Shown here piece by piece: positions 1 to 7,366 of a stretch of DNA of 64,000 nt. Made by a program: the position numbers and the translations under genes. Source of the DNA: Microbacterium kunmingense (GTDB taxonomy: Bacteria > Actinomycetota > Actinomycetes > Actinomycetales > Microbacteriaceae); contig NZ_JAKNUS010000010.1 of NCBI RefSeq assembly GCF_023155745.1, forward strand, positions 1 to 64,000, written 5' to 3'. How positions within the stretch are numbered: the stretch's first letter is position 1; each line of letters starts with the position of its first letter. The notes beneath the pieces are model-generated. The model did not search any database. It was not told where the DNA came from and saw only the letters and a list, made by a program, of their open reading frames with translations.

Positions 1-60
1 AGCGTTACGGTGGGACACGAGAACCTCCGAGTTCGTGAAGACGTCAGATATCTCCACTAA
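1..60 (+). other. possible 3' end of a gene entering from the left
   Basis: Frame 1 is open from the first base to a TAA at 58-60 and would encode a 19-residue C-terminus ending in DVRYLH. The stretch is too short to recognise a family. It may be the tail of an upstream gene or chance. The stop codon lies inside the loop of the inverted repeat at 20-73, which would suit a terminator or the end of a mobile element, but neither can be shown. Confidence 0.25.
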
Positions 61-73
61 GCCCGGAGGTTCT
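20..73. repeat. 10-bp inverted repeat, 34-base loop
   Basis: AGAACCTCCG at 20-29 is repeated inverted as CGGAGGTTCT at 64-73. The arms are perfect and flank the possible stop codon at 58-60. No T-run follows, so a terminator role is weak. It could also be the end repeat of an element lying left of the window. Confidence 0.4.
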
Positions 74-129
74 CCCCATTCACAATGCCCAAACCCGAAC
101 CAACCTCATGGCCCGGTACACCTAGAGGG

Positions 130-151
130 TGTCGGAGGCCACGAGTACGGT
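130..151 (+). promoter_or_regulatory. PafBC-type DNA-damage promoter of the hydrolase gene
   Basis: TGTCGGAG at 130-137, eight bases, TACGGT at 146-151, then exactly six bases to the ATG at 158. This is the same geometry as upstream of uvrA and uvrB in this window. It matches the described RecA-independent damage promoter of mycobacteria (TTGTCRGTG-N8-TANNNT, driven by PafBC). The transcript would be leaderless. The assignment to PafBC is inference. Confidence 0.7.
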
Positions 152-157
152 TGCGCC

Positions 158-880
158 ATGGACGTCCTCCTGATTCCCGGACTCTGGCTGACCGCGTCTT
201 CGTGGGACGAGGTGGTGCCGGGGCTGCGCACGGCCGGGCTCGAACCGGTCGCGCTGACCATGCCGGGCGTCCGGCGCGGCGACACGCCCCCCGACCCGGC
301 GATGGCCGAGATCGGCATCGGCGAATGGGTCGACGCCGTCGTCGCCGAGATCGACCGGCGTGAGGAGCCCGTGGCCCTCGTCGGCCACAGCGGAGGCGGG
401 AACGTCGTCTACGGCGCCGCCGACCGGCGACCGGCGAAGGTGTCGCACCTGGTGTTCCTCGACACCTTCCCTCCGGCCCATCGCGGCGCGATCTCCGAGT
501 TCCCCGTCGACGGCGACACGGTGCCCTTCCCGGGGTGGGACTTCTTCGATGACGACGACGTCGCCGATCTCGACGCCGAGACACGGGAGAGGGCGATGGC
601 GCACATCGGCGTCGTGCCCCGCCGCGTCCCCACCGATCCGATCTCGCTCACCGACGACCGACGTCGCGAGATCCCCGCCACGATCCTCACCAACACCGTC
701 TTTCCGGAGCAGATCGAACAGATCCGCCGCGAGCCGCCCGAATGGGCGTCGGGACTCGCCTCGCACGGGCCCCTGCGCACCGTGTCACTGCGCGCGGACG
801 GCGAGGCGAGCGGCCATTGGCCGCAGTTCTCCAAGCCCGACGTGGTCGCACGCGCGATCGCCGACGCCCTCGGCCGGTGA
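158..880 (+). CDS. alpha/beta-fold hydrolase
   Basis: A 240-residue alpha/beta hydrolase of unknown substrate. The N-terminal strand MDVLLIPGLW is followed by the nucleophile elbow GHSGG with Ser78, and a C-terminal GHWPQ segment supplies the likely catalytic His220. There is no signal peptide, so it is cytosolic. The start is set at 158 rather than at an upstream ATG because a promoter with a -10 at 146-151 places transcription start at or next to this ATG (leaderless). The gene stands alone and converges on the reductase gene at 919. The damage-type promoter suggests a role after DNA or alkylation stress, but nothing in the protein identifies a reaction. An esterase or haloperoxidase-like enzyme is possible. 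Confidence 0.85.
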   Translation: MDVLLIPGLWLTASSWDEVVPGLRTAGLEPVALTMPGVRRGDTPPDPAMAEIGIGEWVDAVVAEIDRREEPVALVGHSGGGNVVYGAADRRPAKVSHLVFLDTFPPAHRGAISEFPVDGDTVPFPGWDFFDDDDVADLDAETRERAMAHIGVVPRRVPTDPISLTDDRRREIPATILTNTVFPEQIEQIRREPPEWASGLASHGPLRTVSLRADGEASGHWPQFSKPDVVARAIADALGR

Positions 881-918
881 CGCGCCCGAGGTCCCACCGG
901 CGACGGTGACGTCGACGC

Positions 919-1629
919 TCAGTGCCCCATTCCGAGGCCCCCGTCGACGGGGATCACGGCGCCGGAGATGTACGCCGCGTCGTCGGATGCGAGCCAGGCG
1001 ACGACGCCCGCGACCTCCGCGGGATCGCCGAAGCGACCGGCGGGGATGTTCTTCTTGTACTCGGCCTGGGTGTCGGCGGGCAGCTCGGCGGTCATGTCCG
1101 TCTCGATGAACCCCGGGGCGACGACGTTGGCCGTGATGCCCCGTCCTCCGAGCTCACGGGTGAGCGACCGGGCGAATCCCACCAGGCCGCTCTTGGAGGC
1201 GGCGTAGTTGACCTGTCCGGCGGATCCGTACAGTCCGACGACGCTGGAGATGAGGATGATGCGCCCGAAGCGCGCGCGGATCATGCCCTTGGACGCCCGC
1301 TTGACCACCCGGAACGCCCCGCCCAGATTCGTGGCGACGACGCTGTCGAAGTCGTCCTCACTCATCCGCAGCACGAGCATGTCGCGTGTGATGCCGGCGT
1401 TGGCCACGACGATCGTCACCGGGCCGAGTGCGTCCTCGACCTCCGTCATGGCGGCGTCCAGCGAGGCCGCGTCGGTGACGTCGGCGCGAACGGTGAGGGC
1501 GCCGTCGGGACCCTCGCCCGAACGGGCGGTGACGGCCACGCGGTAGCCGTCCGACACGAAGCGCTCGGCGATGGCCCGCCCGATACCGCGGTTTCCGCCG
1601 GTGACCAGGACGACACGTTCGTTGCTCAT
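919..1629 (-). CDS. fabG: SDR-family 3-oxoacyl-ACP reductase-like protein
   Basis: Short-chain dehydrogenase of 236 residues, NADPH-type FabG branch. It has the glycine-rich cofactor motif TGGNRGIGRA near residues 10-19, NAG at 77-79, catalytic Asn101, Ser128/129, Tyr142 and Lys146 (YAASK), and the C-terminal DGGLGMGH typical of FabG. The expected reaction is reduction of 3-oxoacyl-ACP in fatty acid synthesis, although actinobacteria often carry several FabG paralogues and this one is not beside other fab genes. The ATG follows a TAGGCT -10 element by six bases, so the message may be leaderless, although the intervening G-run could also act as a ribosome binding site. Confidence 0.88.
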   Translation of the reverse strand: MSNERVVLVTGGNRGIGRAIAERFVSDGYRVAVTARSGEGPDGALTVRADVTDAASLDAAMTEVEDALGPVTIVVANAGITRDMLVLRMSEDDFDSVVATNLGGAFRVVKRASKGMIRARFGRIILISSVVGLYGSAGQVNYAASKSGLVGFARSLTRELGGRGITANVVAPGFIETDMTAELPADTQAEYKKNIPAGRFGDPAEVAGVVAWLASDDAAYISGAVIPVDGGLGMGH

Positions 1630-1635
1630 CCCCCC

Positions 1636-1641
1636 AGCCTA
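1636..1641 (-). promoter_or_regulatory. -10 element of the fabG-like gene
   Basis: TAGGCT on the minus strand ends six bases before the ATG at 1629, the leaderless spacing repeated at many genes in this window. No convincing -35 hexamer is seen. Confidence 0.5.
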
Positions 1642-1652
1642 TCCAGGCGGGT

Positions 1653-1682
1653 TTGACACCCGGGACGACGGCCTGGAACCCT
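1653..1682 (+). promoter_or_regulatory. sigma70-type promoter of the DUF4190 gene
   Basis: TTGACA at 1653-1658 and AACCCT at 1677-1682 with an 18-base spacer. The start codon GTG at 1709 is about 20 bases downstream of the expected transcription start and carries its own AGAAAGG ribosome binding site at 1694-1700. Confidence 0.5.
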
Positions 1683-1708
1683 GGAGCCAGACGAGAAAGG
1701 GCACACCC

Positions 1709-2236
1709 GTGAGCACTCCCGACAACCCGCAGGGAACCGATCCGACGACCCCTTCCGTTCCGCCCGCTCCCGCGGCACCACAGGGATCCCCCGCCTACGG
1801 CCAGCCCCCGGCGTACGCACAGCCGCCCTCCTACGGACAGGCGCCGTACGGGCAGGCCCCGACCTACGGCCAGCAGCAGCCCGCGCCCGACCCGTACTCC
1901 GGACAGGCGCCGTACGGTGCACAGGCCCCCTACGCCCCCGGCCCCTACGGCGCGTATGCGGCTCCGAAGACGAACGTGCTGGCCATCGTGTCGCTGATCG
2001 CGTCGCTGGTCGGAATCATCTTCATCCTCCCGTTCGTCGGGTCGCTCGTGGGCGTCATCACGGGCCACATGAGTCTTTCCCAGATCAAGCGCACCGGCGA
2101 ACAGGGCCGCGGTCTCGCCCTGGCCGGCACGATCGTCGGATACGTCGGTCTCGGGATCATCCTTCTCGTGACGATCTTCTTCCTGTCGTTCCTGCCGCTG
2201 ATCATCGGCAGCGCGAGTTCGGGCACGCTCTCCTGA
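1709..2236 (+). CDS. DUF4190-type membrane protein with Tyr/Gly/Pro/Gln-rich N-terminus
   Basis: A 175-residue protein. The first roughly 85 residues are low-complexity, with repeated YGQ, APYG and QPPxY units that are probably disordered. The C-terminal half holds two hydrophobic blocks (around PKTNVLAIVSLIASLVG and GLALAGTIVGYVGLGIILL) joined by a segment with GHMSLSQIKRTGEQGRG, the DUF4190 signature. GTG at 1709 is chosen because AGAAAGG lies eight bases upstream and the repeat region begins there. Function is unknown. Such proteins are common in actinobacterial membranes and may anchor or regulate envelope machinery. Confidence 0.8.
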   Translation: MSTPDNPQGTDPTTPSVPPAPAAPQGSPAYGQPPAYAQPPSYGQAPYGQAPTYGQQQPAPDPYSGQAPYGAQAPYAPGPYGAYAAPKTNVLAIVSLIASLVGIIFILPFVGSLVGVITGHMSLSQIKRTGEQGRGLALAGTIVGYVGLGIILLVTIFFLSFLPLIIGSASSGTLS

Positions 2237-2321
2237 GACCCGGTCTCGTGCGTCGCCCGCGAGATCTCTTGCGATCGAGAAAGTGTTGATGCCGGCCGGA
2301 GCCGCCCCTCTCCACGCGGCG

Positions 2322-2327
2322 TACCCT
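2322..2327 (+). promoter_or_regulatory. -10 element of the DUF3099 gene
   Basis: TACCCT lies nine bases before the GTG at 2337, with no Shine-Dalgarno sequence between them. A leaderless or nearly leaderless transcript is likely. No clear -35 hexamer is visible. Confidence 0.4.
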
Positions 2328-2336
2328 GGACCCATC

Positions 2337-2699
2337 GTGAACCGCTCGTCGAGGCCCCCGTCCGCCACGTCGCTGCCCCGTGCACCTCGTGACGACTCAG
2401 GCGCGCGATCAGCGCGATACCTCGCGATGATGGCCGTCCGCGTCCTGTGCTTCATCCTCATGGTGCTCATCACCCCCTACGGCTGGTACACGTGGGTGTT
2501 CGCGCTCGGAGCCGTCTTCCTCCCCTATGTCGCCGTCGTGTTCGCCAACGTGGGTGCGACCGACCGGGTGGCTCGGCCCGAGAACCCCGAGCGTCAGATC
2601 GCCGCTTCGGTCGCGACGACTCCTCCTCCCGCTCCCGCGGAGCAGGTCCTCCGCATCCAGGAGTCCGCTCCGCCGCCGTGGCGCGGAGAGGGCGAGTGA
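2337..2699 (+). CDS. DUF3099 domain membrane protein
   Basis: A 120-residue conserved actinobacterial protein. A basic, Ser/Pro/Arg-rich N-terminus precedes two membrane helices (about residues 33-50 and 58-77: MAVRVLCFILMVLITPYGWY and FALGAVFLPYVAVVFANVG). These helices are the DUF3099 core. The rest is a soluble Pro/Ala-rich tail. The start is GTG 2337 because the basic, likely translated part begins there and a -10 element is placed for it. It overlaps the next gene by four bases (GTGA), so the two are cotranscribed together with SURF1. Function is unknown. Confidence 0.85.
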   Translation: MNRSSRPPSATSLPRAPRDDSGARSARYLAMMAVRVLCFILMVLITPYGWYTWVFALGAVFLPYVAVVFANVGATDRVARPENPERQIAASVATTPPPAPAEQVLRIQESAPPPWRGEGE

Positions 2700-2914
2700 A
2701 CGACGAGGACTCGCGGGCGCAGTGCTCACGCGCGGGATGCCGCGTAGCGGCGTCATGGGTGATCCGCTGGCGCAATCCCCGCATCCACAGCGCCGATCGG
2801 TGGAAATCGTGGGCGGCGTGCGATGACCACCGCGAGTATCTGCGCGAGTTCCTCGCGGCACGTTCGTTCCCCCTCGACGTGACCCCCCTGAACCAGGCGG
2901 CGTCCGGACCATGA
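2696..2914 (+). CDS. small Cys/His protein of unknown function
   Basis: A 72-residue protein starting at GTG 2696, which overlaps the previous stop. It contains Cys10, Cys15, Cys42 and His45 in the pattern C-x4-C ... C-x2-H, plus a Trp-rich core (RWRNPRIHSADRWKSW). The cysteines and histidine could bind zinc. Similar small proteins sit at this place in other actinobacteria and are sometimes labelled 'acetone carboxylase', which the sequence does not support. Its stop overlaps the SURF1 start by ATGA, so it is translationally coupled to an oxidase assembly factor. A metal-related role in cytochrome oxidase assembly is only a guess. Confidence 0.75.
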   Translation: MNDEDSRAQCSRAGCRVAASWVIRWRNPRIHSADRWKSWAACDDHREYLREFLAARSFPLDVTPLNQAASGP

Positions 2915-3828
2915 GGGATGCACGCTCCCGTCCCCTCGTCCGCTGGACCGGTTACGCCCTCGTCGCCGTCCTCTTCGCGATCGCGTGCGCTTTCCTGTCG
3001 AACTGGCAGTTCTCCCGCAACGCCGAGCGCTCCGAGGAGCTGCGCGTCGTCGAGCAGAACTACGACGCCACGCCCGTTCCGCTGGCTGAGGTCGTGCCGG
3101 TCGGGTCGGTTCTCGATCCCGACGACGAGTGGCTCCCTGTGGAAATCGTCGGGACGTATCTTCCCGATCAGCAGCTGCTCGTGCGCAACCGGCCCCACGG
3201 CGGCACCGCGGCTTTCGAGGTGCTGGTTCCCTTCCTCACCGACGAGGGCCGGGTCGTCCTGATCAATCGCGGCTGGGTGCCCCCCGGCGCCGATCAGGCC
3301 GAGCCCGACGCGGTGCCGGCACCACCGGCCGGCACGGTCACCGTCCAGGCGCGGCTGCGGCCGGAAGAGGCGGCGCCGCGGTCGGGCCGCTCAGCCCCGG
3401 ACGGCCAGGTGCCCACCATCAACATCGGGCTGGTCGCCGAGCGCCTCCCCGCCGAGACCGCCGACGCCCTGCAGCCGTCTCTCTACGCGTTGATGGCGCA
3501 GGAGGACCCGGCCGCCTCTCCGACGCCGTCGGCTCTCGAGGTGCCCTCCGAGGACCCCGGGCCCCACCTGTCCTACGCCATCCAGTGGATCCTGTTCGCC
3601 ATCATGGGATTCGTCTTCATCGGGTACATCATCCGCACCGAGCGTCGTCACCGGCGGGAGGATCGAGAGGATGACGACGCCGAGGCCGCGTCGCAGGGAA
3701 GCGGTGCACCGTCGACCGCTCCCGAGACCCCGCCCGGGAAGGCGCGCCGCAGCGGGCGGCGCCGCGATCCCGATGCGAGCGAAGAGGACGCCCTCCTCGA
3801 CGCTGCCGGCGCCGAGCGCCGATCCTGA
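2911..3828 (+). CDS. SURF1 family cytochrome oxidase biogenesis protein
   Basis: A 305-residue SURF1 homologue, a membrane protein that helps assemble heme-copper cytochrome c oxidase. A membrane helix lies at about residues 12-30, followed by the family motif SNWQFSRNAER, a large extracytoplasmic domain with GTYLPDQQLLVRNRP and INRGWVPPG, then a second helix near residues 220-242 (SYAIQWILFAIMGFVFIGYI). The family is normally about 240-280 residues. The extra length is a charged, Asp/Glu/Arg-rich cytoplasmic tail of about 60 residues. It is translationally coupled to the upstream Cys/His protein. ctaA and ctaB, elsewhere in the window, supply heme A for the same enzyme. Confidence 0.9.
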   Translation: MRDARSRPLVRWTGYALVAVLFAIACAFLSNWQFSRNAERSEELRVVEQNYDATPVPLAEVVPVGSVLDPDDEWLPVEIVGTYLPDQQLLVRNRPHGGTAAFEVLVPFLTDEGRVVLINRGWVPPGADQAEPDAVPAPPAGTVTVQARLRPEEAAPRSGRSAPDGQVPTINIGLVAERLPAETADALQPSLYALMAQEDPAASPTPSALEVPSEDPGPHLSYAIQWILFAIMGFVFIGYIIRTERRHRREDREDDDAEAASQGSGAPSTAPETPPGKARRSGRRRDPDASEEDALLDAAGAERRS

Positions 3829-3853
3829 GCGGCTCGCACGCCGACCGGCGCCG

Positions 3854-5452
3854 TCAGGCCAGCGAGATCAATTCGGCGTAGTCGCGTCCCCAGATGTCCT
3901 CCACACCGTCCGGGAGGATGAGCACCCGCTCGGGGTTCAGCGCATGGACGGCGCCCTCATCGTGGGAGACGAGCACGACCGCGCCCTCGTAGTGGGCGAG
4001 AGCGTCGAGGATCTCCTCGCGCGAGGCGGGGTCGAGGTTGTTCGTCGGCTCGTCGAGCAGCAGCACGTTGGCGCTGGAGACCACGAGGGTCGCCAGCGAC
4101 AGCCGGGTCTTCTCCCCGCCCGAGAGCACCCCGGCGGGCTTGAGCACGTCGTCACCGGTGAAGAGGAACGAGCCGAGCACCTTCCGCGCCTCGGTCGCGG
4201 TGATGTCCGGGGCCGCCGACATCATGTTGTCCAGCACCGACCGTGAGACATCGAGGTTCTCGTGCTCCTGTGCGTAGTACCCGATCTTCAGGCCGTGGCC
4301 CGGGTCCACCTGCCCCGTGTCCGGCGCGTCCACACCGGCGAGGATGCGCAGCAGGGTGGTCTTCCCGGCCCCGTTGAGCCCGAGGACGACCACTTTCGAA
4401 CCGCGGTCGATCGCCAGATCCACGTCGGTGAAGATCTCCAGCGAACCGTAGGACTTCGACAGGCCGGCGGCGGTCAGCGGCGTCTTGCCGCAGGCGGCGG
4501 GCTTGGGGAAGCGGAGCTTGGCGACCCGATCCTCCTGGCGGACCTCCTCGAGGCCGGCGAGCATCTTCTCCGCGCGGGCGACCATCTGGTGGGCCGCGGC
4601 CGCCTTCGACGCCTTCGCGCCGAAACGCGCCGCCTGCTGCTGCAGCACGCTCGCCTTCTTCTCGACGTTCGCGCGCTCCTTCTTCCGCCGCTCCTCGTCG
4701 GCGACCCGCTGACGCAGGTAGTTCTTCCAGTTCACGTTGTAGACATCGATGACCTGGCGGTTGGCATCGAGATAGAACACGCGGTTCACCGTCTCGCCCA
4801 CGAGCTCGACGTCGTGGGAGATGACGATGAGCCCGCCCTTGTAGCCCTTGAGGAACTCACGGAGCCAGACCACGCTGTCGGCGTCGAGGTGGTTGGTCGG
4901 TTCATCCAGGATCATCGTGTCGGCATCGGAGAAGAGGATGCGGGCGAGCTCGATGCGGCGGCGCTGACCGCCGGAGAGGGTCTTCAGCGGCTGATCGAGG
5001 ATGCGGTCGGGAAGCGAGAGGTTGTGGGCGATCGATGCGGCCTCGGCCTCGGCGGCGTACCCGCCCAGGGCTTCGAAGCGCTCGGTCAGCTGCGCGTACC
5101 GCCGCATCGCGCGCGCCGCGACATCCTCGTCATCCGACGCCATCGCCAGCGTCGACTCCTGCATGCCGATCGCGATCGAGCCGAGTCCCCGGGCGTCGAG
5201 GATCCGGGTGCGGGCGAGCATCTCCGGATCACCCGAGCGCGGATCCTGGGGAAGGTATCCGATCTCGCCCGAGCGGTCGACGCGGCCCTGCGAGGGGAGC
5301 AGATCGCCGGCGAGCACCTTGGTCAGGGTGGTCTTGCCGGCGCCGTTCCGGCCCACGAGGCCCACCTTGTCGCCCCCGGAAACCCGGAACGACACCTCCG
5401 ACATCAGCACGCGGGCACCCACACGAATCTCGAGGTCGTGTACGGCGAGCAC
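3854..5452 (-). CDS. ABC-F family ATP-binding protein
   Basis: A 532-residue soluble protein with two ABC ATPase domains and no membrane segments, so a ribosome-acting ABC-F protein rather than a transporter. Domain 1 has Walker A GRNGAGKTT near residue 36 and signature LSGGQ followed by LDEPTNHLD. A charged linker rich in Lys/Arg/Glu/Ala (about 250-300) is the P-site tRNA interaction motif. Domain 2 has GLNGAGKTT, LSGGE and LDEPTNNLD. ABC-F proteins regulate translation or protect ribosomes from antibiotics, and which applies here cannot be told. GTG 5452 is the start, with a TATACT -10 box about 50 bases upstream. It converges on SURF1. Confidence 0.9.
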   Translation of the reverse strand: MLAVHDLEIRVGARVLMSEVSFRVSGGDKVGLVGRNGAGKTTLTKVLAGDLLPSQGRVDRSGEIGYLPQDPRSGDPEMLARTRILDARGLGSIAIGMQESTLAMASDDEDVAARAMRRYAQLTERFEALGGYAAEAEAASIAHNLSLPDRILDQPLKTLSGGQRRRIELARILFSDADTMILDEPTNHLDADSVVWLREFLKGYKGGLIVISHDVELVGETVNRVFYLDANRQVIDVYNVNWKNYLRQRVADEERRKKERANVEKKASVLQQQAARFGAKASKAAAAHQMVARAEKMLAGLEEVRQEDRVAKLRFPKPAACGKTPLTAAGLSKSYGSLEIFTDVDLAIDRGSKVVVLGLNGAGKTTLLRILAGVDAPDTGQVDPGHGLKIGYYAQEHENLDVSRSVLDNMMSAAPDITATEARKVLGSFLFTGDDVLKPAGVLSGGEKTRLSLATLVVSSANVLLLDEPTNNLDPASREEILDALAHYEGAVVLVSHDEGAVHALNPERVLILPDGVEDIWGRDYAELISLA

Positions 5453-5504
5453 GGCGAACGTCCGATCAGTCAGCGGGGAAGGAAGGCCGAGAGGCCAGCA
5501 TCCC

Positions 5505-5510
5505 AGTATA
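5505..5510 (-). promoter_or_regulatory. -10 element of the ABC-F gene
   Basis: TATACT on the minus strand, giving a leader of about 45 bases before GTG 5452. No good -35 hexamer is seen. It is back to back with the bioY promoter. Confidence 0.45.
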
Positions 5511-5523
5511 CGGCCGGCCCGGC

Positions 5524-5553
5524 TTCACCTCCGCGGCCGCTGTCTCCTAGGCT
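5524..5553 (+). promoter_or_regulatory. bioY promoter, leaderless type
   Basis: TTCACC at 5524-5529, an 18-base spacer, and TAGGCT at 5548-5553, followed by six bases and the ATG at 5560. There is no ribosome binding site, consistent with a leaderless message. Confidence 0.55.
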
Positions 5554-5559
5554 GAGCGC

Positions 5560-6189
5560 ATGTCTTCGATCGCCGTCGCCCCCCGCCCGCACCGCGTCCT
5601 CGCCGACGTGGTCGCCCGCCCCTCGACCCGCAGTCGCGCCTTCGCCGTCGACGCCGCGCTGGTGACAGCCGGAGCGCTGTTCGTCGCCGTCCTGGCCCAG
5701 GTCTCGATCCCCCTGTGGCCCGTCCCGATCACCGGGCAGACCCTCGGTGTCATCGTGGTCGGCGCCGCCCTCGGCGCTCGCCGCGGTGCCGCCAGCCTCA
5801 CGGTCTACCTGCTCGCGGGGCTTGCGGGCCTGCCCGTCTTCGCCGACTTCACCGGCACGATCGCCGCCGTCGCCAAGCCGAGCTTCGGCTTCATCATCGG
5901 CTTCATCGCCGCCGCCGCCGTCGCGGGATGGTTCGCCGAGCGGTCCTGGGACCGCCGCCCGGTCCTGGCCTTTGTGGGGTTCGCCGCCGCCAGCGTCATC
6001 CCGTTCCTCTTCGGCATCCCCTACATGGCGCTCATCCTGAACGCCGTCCTCGGGATGGAGCTGTCCTTCTGGCAGATCCTCGAGGCGGGCCTGTTCCCCT
6101 TCATCGTGGGCGGCATCATCAAGGCCGCGATCGCCGCCGCGCTCATCCCCGCAGCCTGGGCCCTGGTCCGCAGACTCGACCGCCGCTGA
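5560..6189 (+). CDS. bioY: BioY, biotin ECF transporter substrate-binding component
   Basis: A 209-residue BioY family protein, the membrane S-component that binds biotin. It has six hydrophobic segments and the family signature in the stretch VSIPLWPVPITGQTLGV, followed by GARRGAASLTVYLLAGLAGLPVF, where the conserved RG.....YL.....GLPVF pattern is seen. The usual partners BioM (ATPase) and BioN (T-component) are not adjacent, so it either works alone or shares a distant ECF module. The gene ends just before a strong terminator at 6217-6243. It has its own leaderless promoter and is divergent from the ABC-F gene. Confidence 0.92.
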   Translation: MSSIAVAPRPHRVLADVVARPSTRSRAFAVDAALVTAGALFVAVLAQVSIPLWPVPITGQTLGVIVVGAALGARRGAASLTVYLLAGLAGLPVFADFTGTIAAVAKPSFGFIIGFIAAAAVAGWFAERSWDRRPVLAFVGFAAASVIPFLFGIPYMALILNAVLGMELSFWQILEAGLFPFIVGGIIKAAIAAALIPAAWALVRRLDRR

Positions 6190-6216
6190 CAGGCTCCGAT
6201 CTCTCGACATCGAGCG

Positions 6217-6243
6217 AAACCCCGGTCCGGTGGACCGGGGTTT
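6217..6243 (+). terminator. bioY terminator
   Basis: A perfect 12-bp stem (AAACCCCGGTCC at 6217-6228 with GGACCGGGGTTT at 6232-6243) and a three-base loop. It separates bioY from the iron-regulated operon that follows. The T-run is only the three bases inside the stem. Confidence 0.75.
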
Positions 6244-6277
6244 CGTCGTCGGGTCAGGCGGGCAAGATGAGCTCAGG

Positions 6278-6296
6278 TAAAGTAAGGCTGTCCTAA
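6278..6296 (+). promoter_or_regulatory. DtxR/IdeR-like iron box
   Basis: The 19 bases TAAAGTAAGGCTGTCCTAA agree with the DtxR/IdeR consensus TTAGGTTAGGCTAACCTAA at 14 of 19 positions by my alignment. The box ends 17 bases before the first siderophore-uptake gene, where a repressor would block the promoter when iron is plentiful. Confidence 0.7.
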
Positions 6297-6313
6297 GAAC
6301 CCGGGAGGCCCCC

Positions 6314-7348
6314 TTGACTCACATCCGCATGGCCGCCACGCTCGGCGCCGGCACTATCCTCGCCCTCACCCTCGCCGGATGCGCGGGTGCGGCCGCGCCC
6401 GGCAGCGCAGCAGGTGATGCGCCCGCCGTCGAGGACGGTGCGTTCCCTGTCACCATCACCCACGCGTTCGGCGAGACGACGATCGCCGAGGAGCCCGAGC
6501 GCGTGGCCGCCGTCGCCTGGGGGAACCACGAAGTTCCGCTGGCGCTGGGGATCGTCCCCGTCGGGATGAGCAAGGCGACCTGGGGCGACGACGACGGCGA
6601 CGGGGTCCTGCCCTGGGTGGAGGACCAGCTGGAGGAACTCGGAGCCGAGACGCCGGTCCTCTTCGATGAGACGGACGGGATCGATTTCGAGGCTGTGGCC
6701 GACACTCAGCCCGACGTGATCCTCGCCGCGTACTCGGGCCTCACGCAGGAGGACTACGACACGCTGTCGAAGATCGCCCCCGTCGTGGCGTACCCCGACG
6801 TGGCCTGGGGCACCTCCTACGAGGAGATGATCGAGATGAACGCCGCCGCACTCGGCCGCGCCGACGAAGGGGCAGCGCTCATCGAGGATCTTCACGCCCA
6901 GGTGGATGACGCGCTCGCAGCCCACCCCGACCTCGCCGACGCGAAGGTGCTGTTCTCCTACCTCGACCCTGCGGACCTCAGTCAGATCGGGTTCTACACG
7001 GCGCTGGACACCCGGCCCGGGTTCCTCGCCTCGCTGGGGATGCCGCTGCCGTCCACCGTCGAGGAGATGTCGGCCGACACCGAGGAGTTCTACCTGAGTG
7101 TGAGCGCCGAGGAAGCCGACCGCTTCGATGACGTCGACGTCTTCGTGACCTACGGCGACCCCGACGGAGAGCTCGTCTCGCAGCTTCAGGCAGACCCGCT
7201 CCTCTCGCAGATCCCCGCGATCGCGAACGGGAACATCGCCGTCCTGGAGAACAGCACTCCGCTCGCGGCCTCGGCGAACCCGTCGCCCCTGTCGATCGGG
7301 TGGGGTATCGAGGAGTACTTCACCCTGCTGTCCGACGCGCTGAACTGA
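6314..7348 (+). CDS. iron-siderophore ABC transporter substrate-binding lipoprotein
   Basis: A 344-residue lipoprotein of the FhuD/FepB class (TroA-like fold). The signal peptide ends in a lipobox with Cys23 (LTLAGC). The mature part has the typical opening ITHAFGETTI...PERVAAVAWG and a two-lobe pattern with VADTQPDVILAAYSG. It captures ferric siderophore outside the membrane and delivers it to the two permeases downstream. TTG 6314 is the start because GGGAGG at 6303-6308 is correctly spaced for it; the in-frame ATG at 6329 would lie too far away. It is the first gene of a five-gene operon behind an iron box. Confidence 0.9.
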   Translation: MTHIRMAATLGAGTILALTLAGCAGAAAPGSAAGDAPAVEDGAFPVTITHAFGETTIAEEPERVAAVAWGNHEVPLALGIVPVGMSKATWGDDDGDGVLPWVEDQLEELGAETPVLFDETDGIDFEAVADTQPDVILAAYSGLTQEDYDTLSKIAPVVAYPDVAWGTSYEEMIEMNAAALGRADEGAALIEDLHAQVDDALAAHPDLADAKVLFSYLDPADLSQIGFYTALDTRPGFLASLGMPLPSTVEEMSADTEEFYLSVSAEEADRFDDVDVFVTYGDPDGELVSQLQADPLLSQIPAIANGNIAVLENSTPLAASANPSPLSIGWGIEEYFTLLSDALN

Positions 7349-7366
7349 TCCTGCGGCGCACCGATC

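Noticed and set aside
5470..6210. Long minus-strand open frame opposite bioY
   Set aside because: The composition (Asp/Gly/Glu/Arg only) is a mirror of the GC-rich bioY codons; bioY itself is clearly real.
6100..6300. Biotin or iron riboswitch near bioY and the siderophore operon
   Set aside because: bioY appears leaderless and the second operon has a very short leader; there is no room for an aptamer.
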